NCBI RefSeq assembly: GCF_003287875.1 | Contig: NZ_QMKK01000025.1 | Location: forward strand, 379,501 to 443,500 | Length of the DNA: 64,000 bases | Source: Martinezella tropici | Lineage (GTDB): Bacteria > Pseudomonadota > Alphaproteobacteria > Rhizobiales > Rhizobiaceae | Direction of reading: 5' to 3' | Part shown: positions 38,883 through 48,201 of the stretch, piece after piece | How the letters are laid out: the number at the start of each line of letters is the position of its first letter | How positions within the stretch are numbered: the stretch's first letter is position 1 | The notes under the pieces: generated by a model | What the model was told of the DNA's origin: nothing | What the model saw: only the letters and a program-made list of their open reading frames with translations | Databases searched by the model: none | Position numbers and translations under genes: made by a program

Positions 38883-41800
38883 TTATGCGCCATAGACGAC
38901 GAGCAGATCCTTGGCGTCGATCTGGTCGCCGGCGCGCACCAGCACCTCGGAAACCGTGCCGTCCTTTTCGGCGTGCAGCGCCGTCTCCATCTTCATGGCC
39001 TCGATGGACAGCAGCACATCGCCGGCCTTGATCGCCTGGCCGGGCGAAACGAAGACGGTGGAGATGACGCCCGGCATCGGCGCGCCGACATGGGCGGCGT
39101 TGCCGGTCTCGACCTTGCGGCGGACAGCGCTGCCGGAAGCGCCATGGGCACGATCCGGCACCTTGATGCGGCGCGGCTGGCCATTGAGCTCGAAGAATAC
39201 GGTGACCATGCCCTTTTCGTCGGTCGCCGTCATCGCCTGGTTGACGATAACGAGCGTCTTGCCCTTCTCGATTTCGGCAAAGAGCTCGTCGCCTTCCTTC
39301 AGGCCGTAGAAATAGGCCGGCGTCGGCAACACCGAGACCGGGCCGTAGGTATCGGCCGCCAGCGCGTAATCGGTGAAGACCTTCGGATACATCAGATAGG
39401 AGGCGAATTCGAAATCGTCGACCTTCCGCTCCAGCTTGGTCTCGATCGTCTTGCGTTCGGCATCGAGATCGGCTTCGGCAAGCAGCGAGCCGGGGCGGAC
39501 CGTATAGGGCTTGTCGCCCTTCAGCGCCTTCTTCTGCAGGGCTTCCGGCCATCCGGACGGCGGCTGGCCGAGATCGCCCTTCAGCATCGAGACGACCGAA
39601 TCCGGGAAGGCGATATCCTTGGCCGGGTTTTCGACATCGGCGACCGTCAGGTCCTGGCTGACCATCATCAGCGCCATGTCGCCGACGACCTTGGAAGACG
39701 GTGTCACCTTGACGATATCGCCGAACATCTGGTTGGCGTCGGCATAGGCCTGCGCCACCTGGTGCCAGCGGGTCTCAAGCCCAAGCGAACGCGCCTGCTC
39801 CTTCAGATTGGTGAACTGTCCACCCGGCATTTCGTGCAGATAGACTTCCGAAGCCGGTCCCTTGAGATCGCTTTCGAAGGCGGCATACTGATGGCGCACC
39901 GCTTCCCAGTAGAAGGAGATGCGGCGGATCCATTCGGGATCGAGGCCCGGATCGCGCTCGGATCCTTTAAGGGCTTCGACGATCGAGCCGAGGCAGGGCT
40001 GCGAGGTATTGCCCGACAGCGCATCCATCGCCGCATCCACGGCATCGACGCCGGCGTCGACGGCGGCGAGCACCGTCGCGGCGGCAATGCCCGAGGTATC
40101 ATGCGTGTGGAAGTGGATGGGCAGACCAGTCGCCTCGCGCAGCGCCTTGAACAGCACCTTGGCCGCAGCCGGCTTCAACAGGCCCGCCATGTCCTTCAGC
40201 GCGATGATATGGGCACCGGCCTTTTCCAGCTCGACGGCAAGATCGGTGTAATAATTCAGGTCGTATTTCGGGCGGGCGGAATTGAGGATATCCCCCGTAT
40301 AGCAGATCGCCGCCTCGCAGAGCTTGTTCTCCTCGGCAACGGCATCCATCGACACGCGCATGTTCTCGACCCAGTTCAGGCAGTCAAAGACGCGGAAGAG
40401 ATCGATGCCGCCCTTGGCAGCCTGGCGGACGAAATATTTCACGACATTGTCGGGATAGTTTGTATAGCCTACGCCGTTGGCGCCGCGCAGCAGCATCTGC
40501 AGCAACAGGTTCGGCGCACTCTCGCGGATCAGCGACAGGCGTTCCCACGGATCTTCCGTCAGGAAGCGCATGGAAACGTCGAAGGTGGCGCCGCCCCAGC
40601 ACTCCAGCGACAGAAGTTGCGGCAGGGCGCGCGCATAGGTGCCGGCGACGCTGGCGATATCATAGGTGCGCATGCGGGTGGCAAGCAGCGATTGATGGCC
40701 GTCACGCATCGTCGTGTCGGTCATCAGCACGCGCTTCTCGTCGCGCATCCATTCGGCGAACTTCTGCGGGCCGAGCTTGTCCAGCAGCTGCTTGGTGCCG
40801 TCGGGCACCTTACCGTCGATATAGGGCAATACCGGTTCGGCGACCTTCGGCGAAGGTGCCGGGCGGCCGCGCGTTTCGGGATGGCCATTGACGGTGACAT
40901 CGGCGAGATAGGTCAGAAGCTTGGTGGCGCGATCCTGGCGCTTGACCTGCTGAAACAGCTCGGGCGTCGTGTCGATGAAGCGCGTCGTATAGCTGTTGTC
41001 GCGGAATTTTGGATGCGTGATGATTGCTTCAAGGAAGGTGAGGTTCGTCGCCACGCCGCGGATACGGAATTCGCGCAGCGCGCGGTCCATGCGGGCGATC
41101 GCCTCCTGCGGGTTCGGCGCCCAGGCGGTCACCTTCACCAGCAGCGGATCGTAGTAACGGGTGATGATCGCGCCGGTATAGGAGGTGCCGCCGTCGAGAC
41201 GGATACCGAAGCCGGAGGCTGAGCGATAGGCGGTGATGCGGCCGTAGTCCGGGATGAAATTATGCTCCGGATCTTCCGTCGTCACGCGGCACTGCAGCGC
41301 ATGGCCGTTGAGGCGAATGTCTTCCTGCTTCGGAACGCCCGATTCAGGCGTGCCGATGGCAAAGCCATCGAGAATGTGGATCTGCGCCTTGACGATATCG
41401 ATGCCAGTGACGACTTCGGTCACCGTGTGCTCGACCTGGATGCGAGGATTGACTTCGATGAAGTAGAATTTGCCGGTATCGGCATCCATCAGATATTCGA
41501 CGGTGCCGGCGCCGATATAATGTGTCGCTTCGGCGATCTTCAGCGAATAGGCAGCCAGCTCCTGGCGCTGCGCGTCCGTCAGATAAGGCGCCGGCGCGCG
41601 CTCCACGACCTTTTGGTTACGGCGCTGAACCGAACAGTCGCGCTCGAACAGATGCACGACATTGCCGTGCGTGTCGCCGAGAATCTGGCTTTCGACGTGG
41701 CGGGCGCGCTCGACGAGCTTTTCGAGGTAGACCTCGTCCTTCCCGAAGGCAGCCTTCGCCTCGCGCTTGGCTTCCGTCACTTCCTTGGCGAGATCGGCCT

Positions 41801-42344
41801 TGGAGCGAATGACACGCATGCCGCGACCGCCGCCGCCCCATGAAGCCTTGAGCATGACCGGATAGCCGATCTCTTCAGCCATTTTGGCGACTTCGGCCAT
41901 ATCATCCGGCAGCGGCTCGGTTGCCGGCACGACGGGCACACCGACCGAAATCGCCAGGTTGCGCGCCGCCACCTTGTTGCCGAGCTGTCGCATCGTGTCG
42001 GCCCTCGGACCGATGAAGATGATGCCGGCGGCATCGCAGGCATCGACGAATTCGGGGCTCTCCGACAACAGGCCGTAGCCTGGATGAATGGCATCGGCGC
42101 CGGACAGCTTGGCCACGCGGATGATCTCGTCGATCGACAGATAGCTCTCGATCGGCCCGAGATCGCGGGCAAGATGCGGACCGCGGCCGACCTGATAACT
42201 CTCGTCAGCCTTGAAGCGATGCAGCGCGAGTTTGTCTTCCTCGGCCCAGATGGCCACCGTTTTTATGCCAAGCTCGTTGGCAGCGCGGAATACGCGGATG
42301 GCGATTTCGGAACGGTTGGCAACCAGGATCTTGGAAATGGGCAA
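38883..42344 (-). CDS. pyc: Pyruvate carboxylase
   Basis: Biotin-dependent anaplerotic enzyme forming oxaloacetate from pyruvate. 1153 residues, matching known rhizobial Pyc length. It has an N-terminal biotin carboxylase/ATP-grasp domain (to about 450, glycine-rich loop WGGGGRGMRV), a central carboxyltransferase (TMRDGHQSLLATRMR near 545, metal His in HFHTHDTSG), a tetramerisation region and the C-terminal biotinyl domain with AMKM (Lys1118). The start is TTG at 42344, which gives PISKILVANRSEIAIRVF and has GGAG 6 nt upstream. Monocistronic. Confidence 0.97.
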   Translation of the reverse strand: MPISKILVANRSEIAIRVFRAANELGIKTVAIWAEEDKLALHRFKADESYQVGRGPHLARDLGPIESYLSIDEIIRVAKLSGADAIHPGYGLLSESPEFVDACDAAGIIFIGPRADTMRQLGNKVAARNLAISVGVPVVPATEPLPDDMAEVAKMAEEIGYPVMLKASWGGGGRGMRVIRSKADLAKEVTEAKREAKAAFGKDEVYLEKLVERARHVESQILGDTHGNVVHLFERDCSVQRRNQKVVERAPAPYLTDAQRQELAAYSLKIAEATHYIGAGTVEYLMDADTGKFYFIEVNPRIQVEHTVTEVVTGIDIVKAQIHILDGFAIGTPESGVPKQEDIRLNGHALQCRVTTEDPEHNFIPDYGRITAYRSASGFGIRLDGGTSYTGAIITRYYDPLLVKVTAWAPNPQEAIARMDRALREFRIRGVATNLTFLEAIITHPKFRDNSYTTRFIDTTPELFQQVKRQDRATKLLTYLADVTVNGHPETRGRPAPSPKVAEPVLPYIDGKVPDGTKQLLDKLGPQKFAEWMRDEKRVLMTDTTMRDGHQSLLATRMRTYDIASVAGTYARALPQLLSLECWGGATFDVSMRFLTEDPWERLSLIRESAPNLLLQMLLRGANGVGYTNYPDNVVKYFVRQAAKGGIDLFRVFDCLNWVENMRVSMDAVAEENKLCEAAICYTGDILNSARPKYDLNYYTDLAVELEKAGAHIIALKDMAGLLKPAAAKVLFKALREATGLPIHFHTHDTSGIAAATVLAAVDAGVDAVDAAMDALSGNTSQPCLGSIVEALKGSERDPGLDPEWIRRISFYWEAVRHQYAAFESDLKGPASEVYLHEMPGGQFTNLKEQARSLGLETRWHQVAQAYADANQMFGDIVKVTPSSKVVGDMALMMVSQDLTVADVENPAKDIAFPDSVVSMLKGDLGQPPSGWPEALQKKALKGDKPYTVRPGSLLAEADLDAERKTIETKLERKVDDFEFASYLMYPKVFTDYALAADTYGPVSVLPTPAYFYGLKEGDELFAEIEKGKTLVIVNQAMTATDEKGMVTVFFELNGQPRRIKVPDRAHGASGSAVRRKVETGNAAHVGAPMPGVISTVFVSPGQAIKAGDVLLSIEAMKMETALHAEKDGTVSEVLVRAGDQIDAKDLLVVYGA

Positions 42345-42460
42345 TGCTGTCTCCTCACGGCATCGAAACGGGCAATGCTGCACCCGCGAAGAGAATTCTT
42401 AACTTCTTGTTACAGGAAGTTCAATTTCTCCTGCGACATCCGACAGCAAAATAGTTGCCA

Positions 42461-43201
42461 TTACGGAATAAGTCCGTTTCTGAAAGCAATAGCCACGATA
42501 TGCTGCCTGTTCTTGGCATCGAGTTTATCCTGGATACTGTTCATGTACCAATCGACGGTATGGTTGGAGATCGTCAGCAGCCGGCTGATCTCGATCGACG
42601 TCATGCCGTCGGCCAGGTGGTTCAGCACCTCCATCTCGCGCTTGGTCAGCTTCAGCTCGGTCCTTCCCGGATCTTCCAGCGATTGCGCTTCGCCATTCAG
42701 CTCCAGAAGTCGCCAGAAGGCCTTTTTGGCGACCGCATCGAAAAGGGAAAGCTCAGTCGGAGAAAGATTGACAGCCTCGCCACCGATCGTCATGCACCCA
42801 AGCAAGCCACTCCGCCCATGGATCGGGAAGACATAGCCGTCCACAAGCCCGTTGGCACGGGCGTCCGCCATCATCTGGTCCATCCGCCGCCGCAGCGGAT
42901 CCGCCTTCAGGGCAATGACGGCATCGCGCCAGCGGAAAGGACGCTGCGCCCGGCCGAGATAGCGCGCGACCGGATCGACGAGCATGTACCGCTTGCGAAC
43001 ATAGATCAGCGGCCAGCGATCGGGCCAGCGCCCCGCGAGCATGAAGTTCGCGACATCGACATTCGGCCGCGTCTGCTTCAGCAAGCCGTAGAATTCGAAT
43101 TTGTAGGAGCGGAGCACCCGCTCGAGTTCGGTTGCGACGTCGTTGGCGAGCTTGCACTCTTCGAGGACTACAAGCAATTGTAACAGCGAATGGATATTCA
43201 C
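42461..43201 (-). CDS. LuxR family regulator with autoinducer-binding domain (orphan)
   Basis: 246 residues. The N-terminal acyl-homoserine-lactone-type domain keeps the W-x3-Y and D-P positions and a later W (RWPLIYVRKRYMLVDPVARYL then FRWRDA) found in TraR/LuxR. The C-terminal GerE helix-turn-helix is LTKREMEVLNHLADGMTSIEISRLLTISNHTVDWYMNSIQDKLDA. No luxI-type synthase is in the window, so it is an orphan here. It lies between pyc and ndvA and is divergent from ndvA. Ligand and targets unknown. Confidence 0.88.
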   Translation of the reverse strand: MNIHSLLQLLVVLEECKLANDVATELERVLRSYKFEFYGLLKQTRPNVDVANFMLAGRWPDRWPLIYVRKRYMLVDPVARYLGRAQRPFRWRDAVIALKADPLRRRMDQMMADARANGLVDGYVFPIHGRSGLLGCMTIGGEAVNLSPTELSLFDAVAKKAFWRLLELNGEAQSLEDPGRTELKLTKREMEVLNHLADGMTSIEISRLLTISNHTVDWYMNSIQDKLDAKNRQHIVAIAFRNGLIP

Positions 43202-43579
43202 ATCTACCCCTCGGCTTTGCAGCCTGAATTATCGACGGACGGGCATTGCCACCATGCCCGTCTGGCCCCACGGCGCGCTCAATCGCCGGCAACATACTCA
43301 TGCCGGCGCAAAATTGAACGCCCTTAGCGATTTTTTTACCGTTCAACCGTGAAGGGCGATCTCTGCGGTGCTTGGAGATGCGCGATACTGTCGCGTCCAA
43401 GTCTCCTCAAATTGTCATATTTTTGCGGCGACCGATAGCGCCGTCATCGCGCCATCGCGCGCATTGCGCGAAAAATTCCCTGAAAAAACAGCTGCAAATT
43501 CCGTTAATCGCCGGTTCAGGTACCGATCTGTAGTGTCTCAGCATTCCGAGTTTTGCTGATGCACAGAGGGTGCCAGACC
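43202..43579. other. luxR-ndvA divergent intergenic region
   Basis: 378 bases holding the two divergent promoters. I could not identify convincing -35/-10 boxes or a lux-box-like palindrome. No gene seen. Confidence 0.4.
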
Positions 43580-45349
43580 GTGTCACTGTTCAAAGTCTAT
43601 GCAAGAGCCCTGAAGTATCTTGGCGCGTATCGATACCGCGTATGGATGGTCGTGATCGCAAACATCGCGCTTGCGATGACCACCATCTACGAACCGGTAT
43701 TGTTCGGCCGCATCTTCGACGCCATTGCCAAGAAAGACGCAGTCGCTCCGACCATGATGCTGTGGGCCGGCTTTGCCGTCTTCAGCGCGGTCGCCTTTAT
43801 CGTGGTGTCCCGCGAGGCAGATCGTCTCGCGCATGGCCGCCGCGCATCCCTGTTGACCGAAGCGTTCGGCCGCATCATCTCGATGCCGCTCTCCTGGCAT
43901 AGCCAGCGCGGCACGGCGAGTGCGCTGAACACCCTGCTGCGCGCCTGCGAGGCGCTGTTCGGCCTGTGGCTCGAATTCATGCGCAACCACCTGACGACCG
44001 CCGTCGCGCTCATCGTCATGATCCCGACCGCCATAGCCATGGACCTGCGCCTCTCGGCTGTGCTGATCCTGCTCGGCGTCTTCTACTGGATCATCGGCCG
44101 CCTGGTGATGAACCGCACGAAAGATGGCCAGAGCTCGGTCGAAAGCCACTACAATACCGTCTTCTCGCATGTCAGCGACTCGATCAGCAACGTTTCGGTG
44201 CTGCATAGCTACAATCGCATCGAGGCGGAAACCAAGGCGCTGAAGTCGTTCACCGAGCGGCTGCTGGCTGCGCAGTATCCCGTCCTCGACTGGTGGGCCC
44301 TTGCCGGTGCCCTGAACCGCACGGCGTCGACCGTCGCGATGATGGCGATCTTGATGATCGGCACCGTCCTCGTCCAGGGTGGCAGCCTGAGCCTCGGTGC
44401 CCTGATCACCTTCATCGCCTTTGCGAACGTGCTGATCGGCCGCCTCGAGCAGCTGCGTAACTTCGCCAACCAGATTTTCGAAGCCCGCGCCAAGCTCGAA
44501 GACTTCTACACGCTGGAAGATTCGGTCCGCGACCGCGAAGAGCCGGCCGGCCTTGCCGAGATCAAGGACGTCAAGGGCGAAGTCGAATTCCGCGACGTCT
44601 CCTTCGGCTTCGCCAACTCGTCGCAGGGCCTGCACGACATCTCCTTCAAGGTGAAGGCTGGCCAGACCGTCGCCATCGTCGGCCCGACCGGCGCCGGCAA
44701 GACGACGCTCGTCAACCTGCTGCAGCGTGTATTCGATCCGCAGAAGGGCCAGATCCTTGTCGACGGTCACGACATCACCAAGGTGACGCGCAGGTCGCTG
44801 CGCCGCTTCATCGCCACCGTCTTCCAGGATGCCGGCCTGCTGAACCGCTCGATCAGCGACAACATCCGCCTCGGCCGCGAAGGTGCGACGGAGGAGGAAA
44901 TGGTCCGCGCAGCACAGGCCGCCGCCGCCAACGACTTCATCGAAAACCGTGAAAGCGGTTACGAGACCCGCGTCGGCGAACGTGGCAACAAGCTCTCGGG
45001 TGGCGAGCGCCAGCGTATCGCGATTGCCCGCGCCATCCTGAAGGACGCTCCGATCCTCGTGCTCGACGAAGCCACAAGCGCGCTCGACGTCGAAACCGAA
45101 AACCGGGTCAAGACGGCGATCGACAATCTGCGCCAGAACCGCACGACCTTCATCATCGCGCACCGCCTGTCAACGGTCCGCGAGGCCGACATGGTCCTCT
45201 TCCTGGACAACGGCCGCATCATCGAGAACGGCAGCTTCAACGAGCTCAGCCAGAGCAACGGCCGCTTCGCCGCCCTGCTGCGCGCCAGCGGCATCCTGAC
45301 GGACGAGGAAGTCCGCAAGGCACATACAACGGAAACCGAAGCCGCCTGA
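43580..45349 (+). CDS. ndvA: Cyclic beta-1,2-glucan exporter (ABC transporter)
   Basis: Fused ABC exporter (permease plus ATPase, homodimeric) that moves cyclic beta-1,2-glucan from the cytoplasm to the periplasm. 589 residues: six helices (to about 310), including READRLAHGRRASLLTEAFGRI and SLSWH-like SMPLSWHSQRGT, conserved in NdvA/ChvA; Walker A GPTGAGKTT; signature [15 protein letters not shown]; Walker B ILVLDEATSALD. The GTG at 43580 matches the known start of NdvA; upstream TTG and ATG (43553, 43559) are less likely. The substrate is made by ndvB, 3 kb away on the other strand. Confidence 0.95.
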   Translation: MSLFKVYARALKYLGAYRYRVWMVVIANIALAMTTIYEPVLFGRIFDAIAKKDAVAPTMMLWAGFAVFSAVAFIVVSREADRLAHGRRASLLTEAFGRIISMPLSWHSQRGTASALNTLLRACEALFGLWLEFMRNHLTTAVALIVMIPTAIAMDLRLSAVLILLGVFYWIIGRLVMNRTKDGQSSVESHYNTVFSHVSDSISNVSVLHSYNRIEAETKALKSFTERLLAAQYPVLDWWALAGALNRTASTVAMMAILMIGTVLVQGGSLSLGALITFIAFANVLIGRLEQLRNFANQIFEARAKLEDFYTLEDSVRDREEPAGLAEIKDVKGEVEFRDVSFGFANSSQGLHDISFKVKAGQTVAIVGPTGAGKTTLVNLLQRVFDPQKGQILVDGHDITKVTRRSLRRFIATVFQDAGLLNRSISDNIRLGREGATEEEMVRAAQAAAANDFIENRESGYETRVGERGNKLSGGERQRIAIARAILKDAPILVLDEATSALDVETENRVKTAIDNLRQNRTTFIIAHRLSTVREADMVLFLDNGRIIENGSFNELSQSNGRFAALLRASGILTDEEVRKAHTTETEAA

Positions 45350-45374
45350 TCTTCGCAAGGGGCCCAAGATCGAA

Positions 45375-45404
45375 GCCGGGAGAGCACCGCTCTTCCGGCT
45401 TTTT
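45375..45404 (+). terminator. Rho-independent terminator after ndvA
   Basis: GCCGGGAGAGC, ACC loop, GCTCTTCCGGC (one G-T pair), then TTTTT; 25 bases after the ndvA stop. Confidence 0.9.
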
Positions 45405-45471
45405 GCTGTCGAGGCTTTGGACAGGCGACGATTGTCAGGCAGACACAGCGCGATCGGCAACCTCCTGCTTG

Positions 45472-45526
45472 GCCCCTCACCCTAACGCTCTCCCCGTTGA
45501 AACCGGGAAAGCGTTAGGGTGAGGGG
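45472..45526. repeat. Large palindromic repeat (REP/RIME-type)
   Basis: An almost perfect 55-base palindrome. The outer arms GCCCCTCACCCTAACGCT / AGCGTTAGGGTGAGGGGC (18 bp) are exact, and the inner CCCCG/CGGG arms surround a TTGAAAC loop. Similar sequences are common between convergent genes in rhizobia. Confidence 0.75.
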
Positions 45527-45590
45527 CTATACCCAACGAATCCGCAAGATCCACCGCCTCGATCAAAGACACCACCACCCAGAAACGAAG

Positions 45591-45618
45591 AAAGGCCCGG
45601 CGGGAAAACCGGGCCTTT
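45591..45618. terminator. Bidirectional terminator downstream of the porin
   Basis: AAAGGCCCGG, 8 bases, CCGGGCCTTT. It lies 70 bases after the porin stop (minus strand). Confidence 0.75.
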
Positions 45619-45688
45619 CCGTTTTCTGATCGGAGGTCAATTGGCTGGGCGCACCAGGAGTTAATATCGGCGCCCGGCCGGTATCAGA

Positions 45689-46663
45689 TCAGAACTTGCG
45701 CTCGAAGCGGAGCACGCCGGCCCATTGATCGGCGTCGGCGGCATCCCAGTTCGTGTAGGAAACTTCCGGCTCGACGAGCAGATCCTTGACCGGACGCCAG
45801 GCAACGTTGGCGGTGGCGGCGAAGATTTTCGAGTCGGTGTAGGCAACCTGGGCGTTGGCCTGCAGCTTCGGGTTCAGCTGATAGCTGGCGCCTGTCCAGA
45901 ATGCCCAGTCGCCCCAGCCGCAATCCGCGCCGTTGGTCGGGCAGGCGGACCGGTTGCTGTTCAGGTAGGAGCCGGCATACTTGTTGAGCTTGTCGCCATC
46001 GGTGTTCCAGCCGCCCATCAGGAAGGCCGAGAATGCGCCGAAGTCGGCATCGACACGAGCCTTGATCGCACCTTCTTCGACGATCGAGTCATAGCCACCG
46101 ATAACGCGAAGGGTCCAGGCACCCGTCTTGTAGCCGGCCCCGGCAACGACGTCAGGAGCATAATGGTTGCCCGTGCCGGTTTGCCAAGCGCCGCCGTAGG
46201 ACGAGGTATCGCTGGAAGAATTGGAATCCTCAAGCGAGATGACCGCCGTGAAGCCGTTGCCAGCATCATACTTATAGGTGAGCTGGTTGAGTTCCTTCGG
46301 GCCGTCATAGATCACGTCGTCGTTGATGACGTTGCCGGCATAACCCATGTAGTTGTTGTACTGCGAATCGGCCTTACCGACGAGGAAGCCGCCGAGGCTG
46401 ATGTTGGCGAACAGCAGCTTGGTGGAGGTGGAGTTGCCGTCGTTCCAGTCCCAACGGACGACCGTGTTGGTCTTCAGCGGGCCGTATTCGGTGTCAGTCG
46501 CGGTGTCGACGCTCAGCTCTGCACGGGTGTGCCAGAGTGTACCGTTCTTGCTGTTCGGGTTGTAGGCATCGTACCACTCGCCTTCGGTACGGACACGGCC
46601 GCCGATCTTGAGGCAGGTTTCAGTGCCCGGAATGAAGAAGTAACCAGGGCCGTAAGCATCACA
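45689..46663 (-). pseudogene. Porin (RopA/Omp2-like) lacking its normal 5' end
   Basis: A porin barrel of the Rhizobiales porin_2 family. From CDAYGPGYFFIPGTETCLKIGGRVR the sequence is canonical and runs to the C-terminal Phe (RFERKF) needed for outer-membrane assembly. The expected signal peptide and the A-E-P-x-E-Y-V-R segment before CDAYG are missing. The frame stays open upstream to 46876, but that part is non-homologous and Arg/Ser-rich, with no signal peptide. A remnant PVSF in another frame just before Cys suggests a frameshift or 5' replacement. It could not be exported as it stands, so I call it a pseudogene; a sequencing error is possible. Confidence 0.7.
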
Positions 46664-46896
46664 AAAACGACACCGGCGACGCGATGACGGCGCTTCCCGA
46701 GCCCGCCACATCGACCATATAACGATTAAATTTTGCACAACAAGATTTTGGACACTCGAATTTTTGCTGCGATGCAGCGCAATCATGCCGCGTTGCAGAA
46801 AAATCACGTCACACTTCCTTCGCGAAAGTGTCACAATCAAAAATATTGAAGAAAAACATGGGATTGAGCTGCGCACCAGTGCGCAGCTCTAGGAGA

Positions 46897-48111
46897 TCAG
46901 CGCCGCTTCGCGATATGTGCGGGCATAGTGATCGCCCTTGCAGGCACCTTCGCCGCATGCGGGTTGGCGAGTTGCAGCCGCTTGTGCTCCAGATGATAGG
47001 CATAGAAGAATTGTGCGGCGATGCCGATGACGACATAGATCGCGCCGACGGTCGGGCTCTTGTTGGTCACATAGAGGATCACCTGACCGGCCATGGCCAG
47101 GATCGTGCCCGCCACGAAGATGCTGAGCGAATGCCGACCGAGGATCGTCAGCGGATGGTTAGCGGAACGGCGCAGCAACTGCGAAATGGAGGGTATGCTG
47201 ACGATCAGATAGGCGAGCGCCAGCACGTGCAGCAGGCGCGGCAGCGACAGGAACGTCTTGTCGAAGCCGGTAACGACGGTGGGCAGGCCGAACGTGGCGA
47301 GATAATCGCCGAGGATCCAGAGCTTGTCGGTCACCCAAATGAAGGACAGGAGTACATAGACGGACGCAAGCGCGATCAACACCGGATGCACGGGGATGCG
47401 CCCGCCGCGTTTGACATGCATGGTGGCCATAAAGCCGATGACGAAAAGCAGCTGCCACGACAGTGGATTAAGGAACCAGAATCCATCGAGCAGCGTCGTG
47501 TGCGGCGCGATATAGTAGATGCCCGACACCAGCCATACGCAGACGGAAATCAGCAGCAGGAGCAGCGGGTTTTTCGCCTCCAGCAGCATGATCAGCGGCA
47601 GCATCAGGAACAGGGCGCCATACATCGGCAGGATATTGTTGTAGCCGATCTGGTGCCCGAGCGTCAGCAGCGCCGGTATGCCGCGTGCCGGGTCCATCAG
47701 CAGGGCGAGGATGTTCACTTCGCACAGCAGGCCCTTCTGATGAAAAATCCATGCCCCCGAGATGAACAGCACCAGCGTCACGAAGGTCGTGATCATATGG
47801 GCGGTATAGAGCGTGAATGCCCGCTTGATCGCCTTCCATGCCATTTTCAGCCGATTGCCCGGAAGAAATCTCGTTCCATAGGCAAGGCCGACCGAAATGC
47901 CGGAGATTAGCACAAAGGCTTCAGCACCATCCGAGAAGCCGAAATTCTTGGAGGTGAAATCCTCGAAGATCTGCCCTGGCACATGGTTGATGAAGATCAT
48001 GATCAGAGCCAGGGCTCTGAGAACATCCAGTCGAGTATCCCTCTGGGAGACCGGCTTCGGCAAACTCAATCGCTGTGCCGGCACCGAGCTCATATCCGCC
48101 CTCGAATTCAT
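46897..48111 (-). CDS. opgC: OpgC family glucan-modifying membrane acyltransferase
   Basis: 404 residues, about ten helices. It has the OpgC opening RDTRLDVLRALALIMIFINHVPGQIFEDFTSKNFGFSDGAEAFVLISG. OpgC proteins add succinyl groups to periplasmic glucans (in Rhodobacter and E. coli) using cytoplasmic donors. A GTG at 48132 is in frame, but the ATG at 48111 has GGAG 6 nt upstream. It lies directly downstream of ndvB, separated by 90 bases with a 13-bp hairpin, so the two are probably co-transcribed. Succinylation of cyclic beta-1,2-glucan is inferred from family and location. Confidence 0.92.
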   Translation of the reverse strand: MNSRADMSSVPAQRLSLPKPVSQRDTRLDVLRALALIMIFINHVPGQIFEDFTSKNFGFSDGAEAFVLISGISVGLAYGTRFLPGNRLKMAWKAIKRAFTLYTAHMITTFVTLVLFISGAWIFHQKGLLCEVNILALLMDPARGIPALLTLGHQIGYNNILPMYGALFLMLPLIMLLEAKNPLLLLLISVCVWLVSGIYYIAPHTTLLDGFWFLNPLSWQLLFVIGFMATMHVKRGGRIPVHPVLIALASVYVLLSFIWVTDKLWILGDYLATFGLPTVVTGFDKTFLSLPRLLHVLALAYLIVSIPSISQLLRRSANHPLTILGRHSLSIFVAGTILAMAGQVILYVTNKSPTVGAIYVVIGIAAQFFYAYHLEHKRLQLANPHAAKVPARAITMPAHIAKRR

Positions 48112-48141
48112 AAAACTCTCCTGTTCCGACACTCAAATGCA

Positions 48142-48175
48142 ATCGGGGCCAAAGAGTTCCCCCTTTGGCCCCGAT
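48142..48175. promoter_or_regulatory. Hairpin between ndvB and opgC
   Basis: ATCGGGGCCAAAG and CTTTGGCCCCGAT form a perfect 13-bp stem with an 8-base loop. No T-run on the minus strand, so mRNA processing or partial attenuation is more likely than full termination. Confidence 0.6.
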
Positions 48176-48201
48176 CGTCGAAGCGAAACAGTGCAGAAAC
48201 G

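Larger units (their letters stand above)
45350..45688. other. ndvA-porin intergenic region: terminators and palindrome
   Basis: Convergent gene ends separated by three hairpin structures (see entries). No gene seen. Confidence 0.6.

Noticed and set aside
38742..41222. 826-codon open frame on the plus strand
   Set aside because: Shadow of pyc; low-complexity His/Arg/Asp composition without domains.
43583..45163. 526-codon minus-strand frame opposite ndvA
   Set aside because: Shadow; ndvA carries all ABC exporter motifs on the other strand.
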